Assembly (NCBI GenBank): GCA_029940235.1
Contig: JAOZRI010000109.1
Location: forward strand, 1-7,297
DNA: 7,297 bases
Direction of reading: 5' to 3'
From: Desulfobacula sp.
GTDB taxonomy: Bacteria > Desulfobacterota > Desulfobacteria > Desulfobacterales > Desulfobacteraceae
Position 1 is the stretch's first letter. The number at the start of each line of letters is the position of its first letter. Positions 6,085 to 7,297 of the stretch are shown here, piece by piece. Below the pieces are notes generated by a model. That model saw only the letters and a program-made list of their open reading frames with translations, was not told the DNA's origin and ran no database searches. The position numbers were made by a program, and so were the translations under genes.

Positions 6085-6543
6085 CTACCAGTTGGAATAA
6101 TAGGTTCCATCAATGGCCTGCTTATCACTTAAACAATAGATATCATATACATCCTGCCCACCCCAGATAGTACTGTCATGGTCATCAGCATATGATCTTA
6201 ATCCCCATTCACCCTCTTTTGTAATGGGGTCTTGTGGAACTCTTCTTAAAAACTTTTTTCTCTCACCTGTTTGTGTCTGCAGATCAACTCCTGTAACAAG
6301 GATTTCAAGTGTTTCCGGATATCCGCTGCCCGTAGCACTTTTGGGTATTATCTTTTGATCCACAAGTTTTTTATACTCATCTAAGGCTGTCCTTATAAGT
6401 CTGAGATTATTTCTTAACTCCATCTCTTTTGTTCTCTTATATACAACCTGTGACAGGGGAATTATACCTGTGGCAAGAATAGAAATAATGGCTATGGTTG
6501 CCATCATTTCAATCAGTGTAAATCCGCCTGCACTATTTTTCAT
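6085..6543 (-). CDS. Pseudopilin, GspG/PulG-like (set A, first)
   Basis: A 152-residue prepilin. The leader MKNSAGG is followed by FTLIE and a ~20-residue hydrophobic helix, so a GspO/PilD-type peptidase should cut between Gly7 and Phe8; Glu at mature position 5 is present. The start is ATG at 6543: AGGG lies 9 nt upstream, whereas the in-frame ATG at 6549 is only 3 nt from it and the TTG at 6561 comes before it. The head domain has GYPETLEIL (residues 74-82), RVPQDPITKEGEWG (101-114) and, near the end, GGQDVYDIY followed by DGTYYSNW. These are the features of the PulG/OxpG-type pseudopilins found beside secretins in Geobacter and some Betaproteobacteria. It lacks the DPWG and calcium loop of true GspG. 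It overlaps the secretin gene by 11 bp, so the two are probably translated from one message. Role inferred: subunit of the periplasmic pseudopilus. Confidence 0.9.
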   Translation of the reverse strand: MKNSAGGFTLIEMMATIAIISILATGIIPLSQVVYKRTKEMELRNNLRLIRTALDEYKKLVDQKIIPKSATGSGYPETLEILVTGVDLQTQTGERKKFLRRVPQDPITKEGEWGLRSYADDHDSTIWGGQDVYDIYCLSDKQAIDGTYYSNW

Positions 6544-7297
6544 ACACATATGCCCTGTCAACTATATGTATATCCCTGGAAAATATATCTTTTGTCAACA
6601 TCTCCTGCCGCTCTGTTTCAGCAGCCTGATAAGAGGCATGCTGTCCTGCAAAAACACGGTAAAAGATTCCCTTACCTTTTACTTGTGCCGATCTTATCCA
6701 GGTTTTATATCCAAGTTCCTGTAACTCTTCAGATTGCTCTTTTGCATCAACCTCATCTTTGAACGAGAAAACCTGGATACTGAAATATTCATCACTTGGA
6801 AGAAATTCATCTTCTTTAACCACCATGATATAATCTTTTTGGGGGACATCATTAAAATCAGTCTCTTTAATTATTTTTTCTTCCACAGGTTCGAGCAGAG
6901 AGATCTGTTTTTCATTGCCTGACCAGAATTCTGCAATATTCTGCTCTGGAATATCCTGGTTTCTGATAATCACAGGAGTAATTGTCATGAGGATATCTTT
7001 TTTTATGGCTTCAGAGCTTTCTGTAGAAAAAAGCTTTCCAAGTGTTGGCATTTCTCCAAGCAGAGGAATTTTTTGAATGCTTGATCTATCTTCATCTGAT
7101 ATCAAGCCACCTATAATAACACTATCACCATCATTGATTGTTAATACGGTATTTGTTGTTCTTGTCTTTATGGAATACTGGGGGTCAGTTACCGTTCCCA
7201 CATTACTGCCAAGAGCACTTATTTCAATGGCAAGTGCTAAAGTCACCTGATCATACATATTAATTACAGGCTCAGCTGTAAGCTTCACACCCACATC
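6533..7297 (-). CDS. gspD: Type II secretion secretin, C-terminal part, with a terminal SPOR domain (5' end outside window)
   Basis: The gene runs off the right edge; the frame is open to 7297 (the last codon reads Asp), so no start is in the window. About 254 residues are visible. The first ~110 are the end of the secretin barrel domain: a GGLISDED stretch, then the hallmark IPLLGEMPTLGKLF and DILMTITPVIIR, as in GspD/PulQ/PilQ (PF00263 type). Secretins form the multimeric outer-membrane channel of T2S. A ~58-residue acidic linker follows. The last ~80 residues (about 6545-6790) have the SPOR pattern: FSIQVFSF, an Ala/Leu helix, GYKTWI, then FYRVFAGQ and a second helix. SPOR domains bind peptidoglycan strands lacking stem peptides, so this tail probably docks the channel to the wall. 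A usual GspD ends in a pilotin-binding S-domain instead. The stop codon lies inside the next gene (11-bp overlap). The secretin call is firm; GspD versus a PulQ-like relative is not settled. Confidence 0.93.
   Translation of the reverse strand, partial: DVGVKLTAEPVINMYDQVTLALAIEISALGSNVGTVTDPQYSIKTRTTNTVLTINDGDSVIIGGLISDEDRSSIQKIPLLGEMPTLGKLFSTESSEAIKKDILMTITPVIIRNQDIPEQNIAEFWSGNEKQISLLEPVEEKIIKETDFNDVPQKDYIMVVKEDEFLPSDEYFSIQVFSFKDEVDAKEQSEELQELGYKTWIRSAQVKGKGIFYRVFAGQHASYQAAETERQEMLTKDIFSRDIHIVDRAYVYEK

Noticed and set aside
6470..6922. Three overlapping plus-strand frames opposite the secretin end
   Set aside because: Shadows of the SPOR-secretin and first pseudopilin genes; mutually overlapping and without motifs.

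Overview
This window is an AT-rich stretch in which every supportable gene lies on the minus strand. Transcription therefore runs from the right edge (7297) to the left edge (1). It is most of a type II secretion (T2S) gene cluster: the end of a secretin gene, eight prepilin-like (pseudopilin) genes, and three envelope proteins that are not standard T2S parts. GspG and GspK details, the low GC and the mixture of two pseudopilin sets suggest a Gram-negative bacterium of the Desulfobacterota (former Deltaproteobacteria, perhaps Desulfobacteraceae-like). That placement is inference from family resemblance, not from a marker gene.

Right part (about 4880-7297): the 3' end of a GspD/PulQ-like secretin whose C-terminus carries a SPOR (peptidoglycan-binding) domain. 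Three pseudopilins follow. Two keep Glu at mature position 5, and the third has Ala there. They resemble the OxpG/PulG-type pseudopilin set known from Geobacter and some Betaproteobacteria. Next comes a small exported protein with a helical tail, joined to the last of these pseudopilins by an ATGA stop/start overlap.

Middle part (3475-4848): a membrane-anchored YkuE/YaeI-type metallophosphoesterase with altered active-site motifs and a CXXCH motif, followed after 3 bp by an outer-membrane-type lipoprotein that looks like a beta-sandwich (carbohydrate-binding-like) domain. This pair sits inside the secretion cluster. An 80-bp gap, the longest in the window, separates it from the next gene.

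Left part (1-3394): the canonical pseudopilin operon gspG-gspH-gspI-gspJ-gspK, tightly packed, with several overlaps and a TTG start for gspK. It is followed by the first 39 codons of an unidentified gene with an N-terminal membrane segment, cut by the window edge.

Working model: the secretin makes the outer-membrane channel and the SPOR tail may hold it to septal or denuded peptidoglycan. GspG is the major pseudopilin and GspH/I/J/K form the tip. The second pseudopilin set either serves the same machine or a dedicated substrate. The ATPase, platform protein and GspL/M/C are not in the window. The only stretch over 50 bp without coding sequence, apart from the 80-bp gap, is 64 bp before gspI. 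There are no RNA genes, CRISPR arrays, insertion sequences or convincing terminators.
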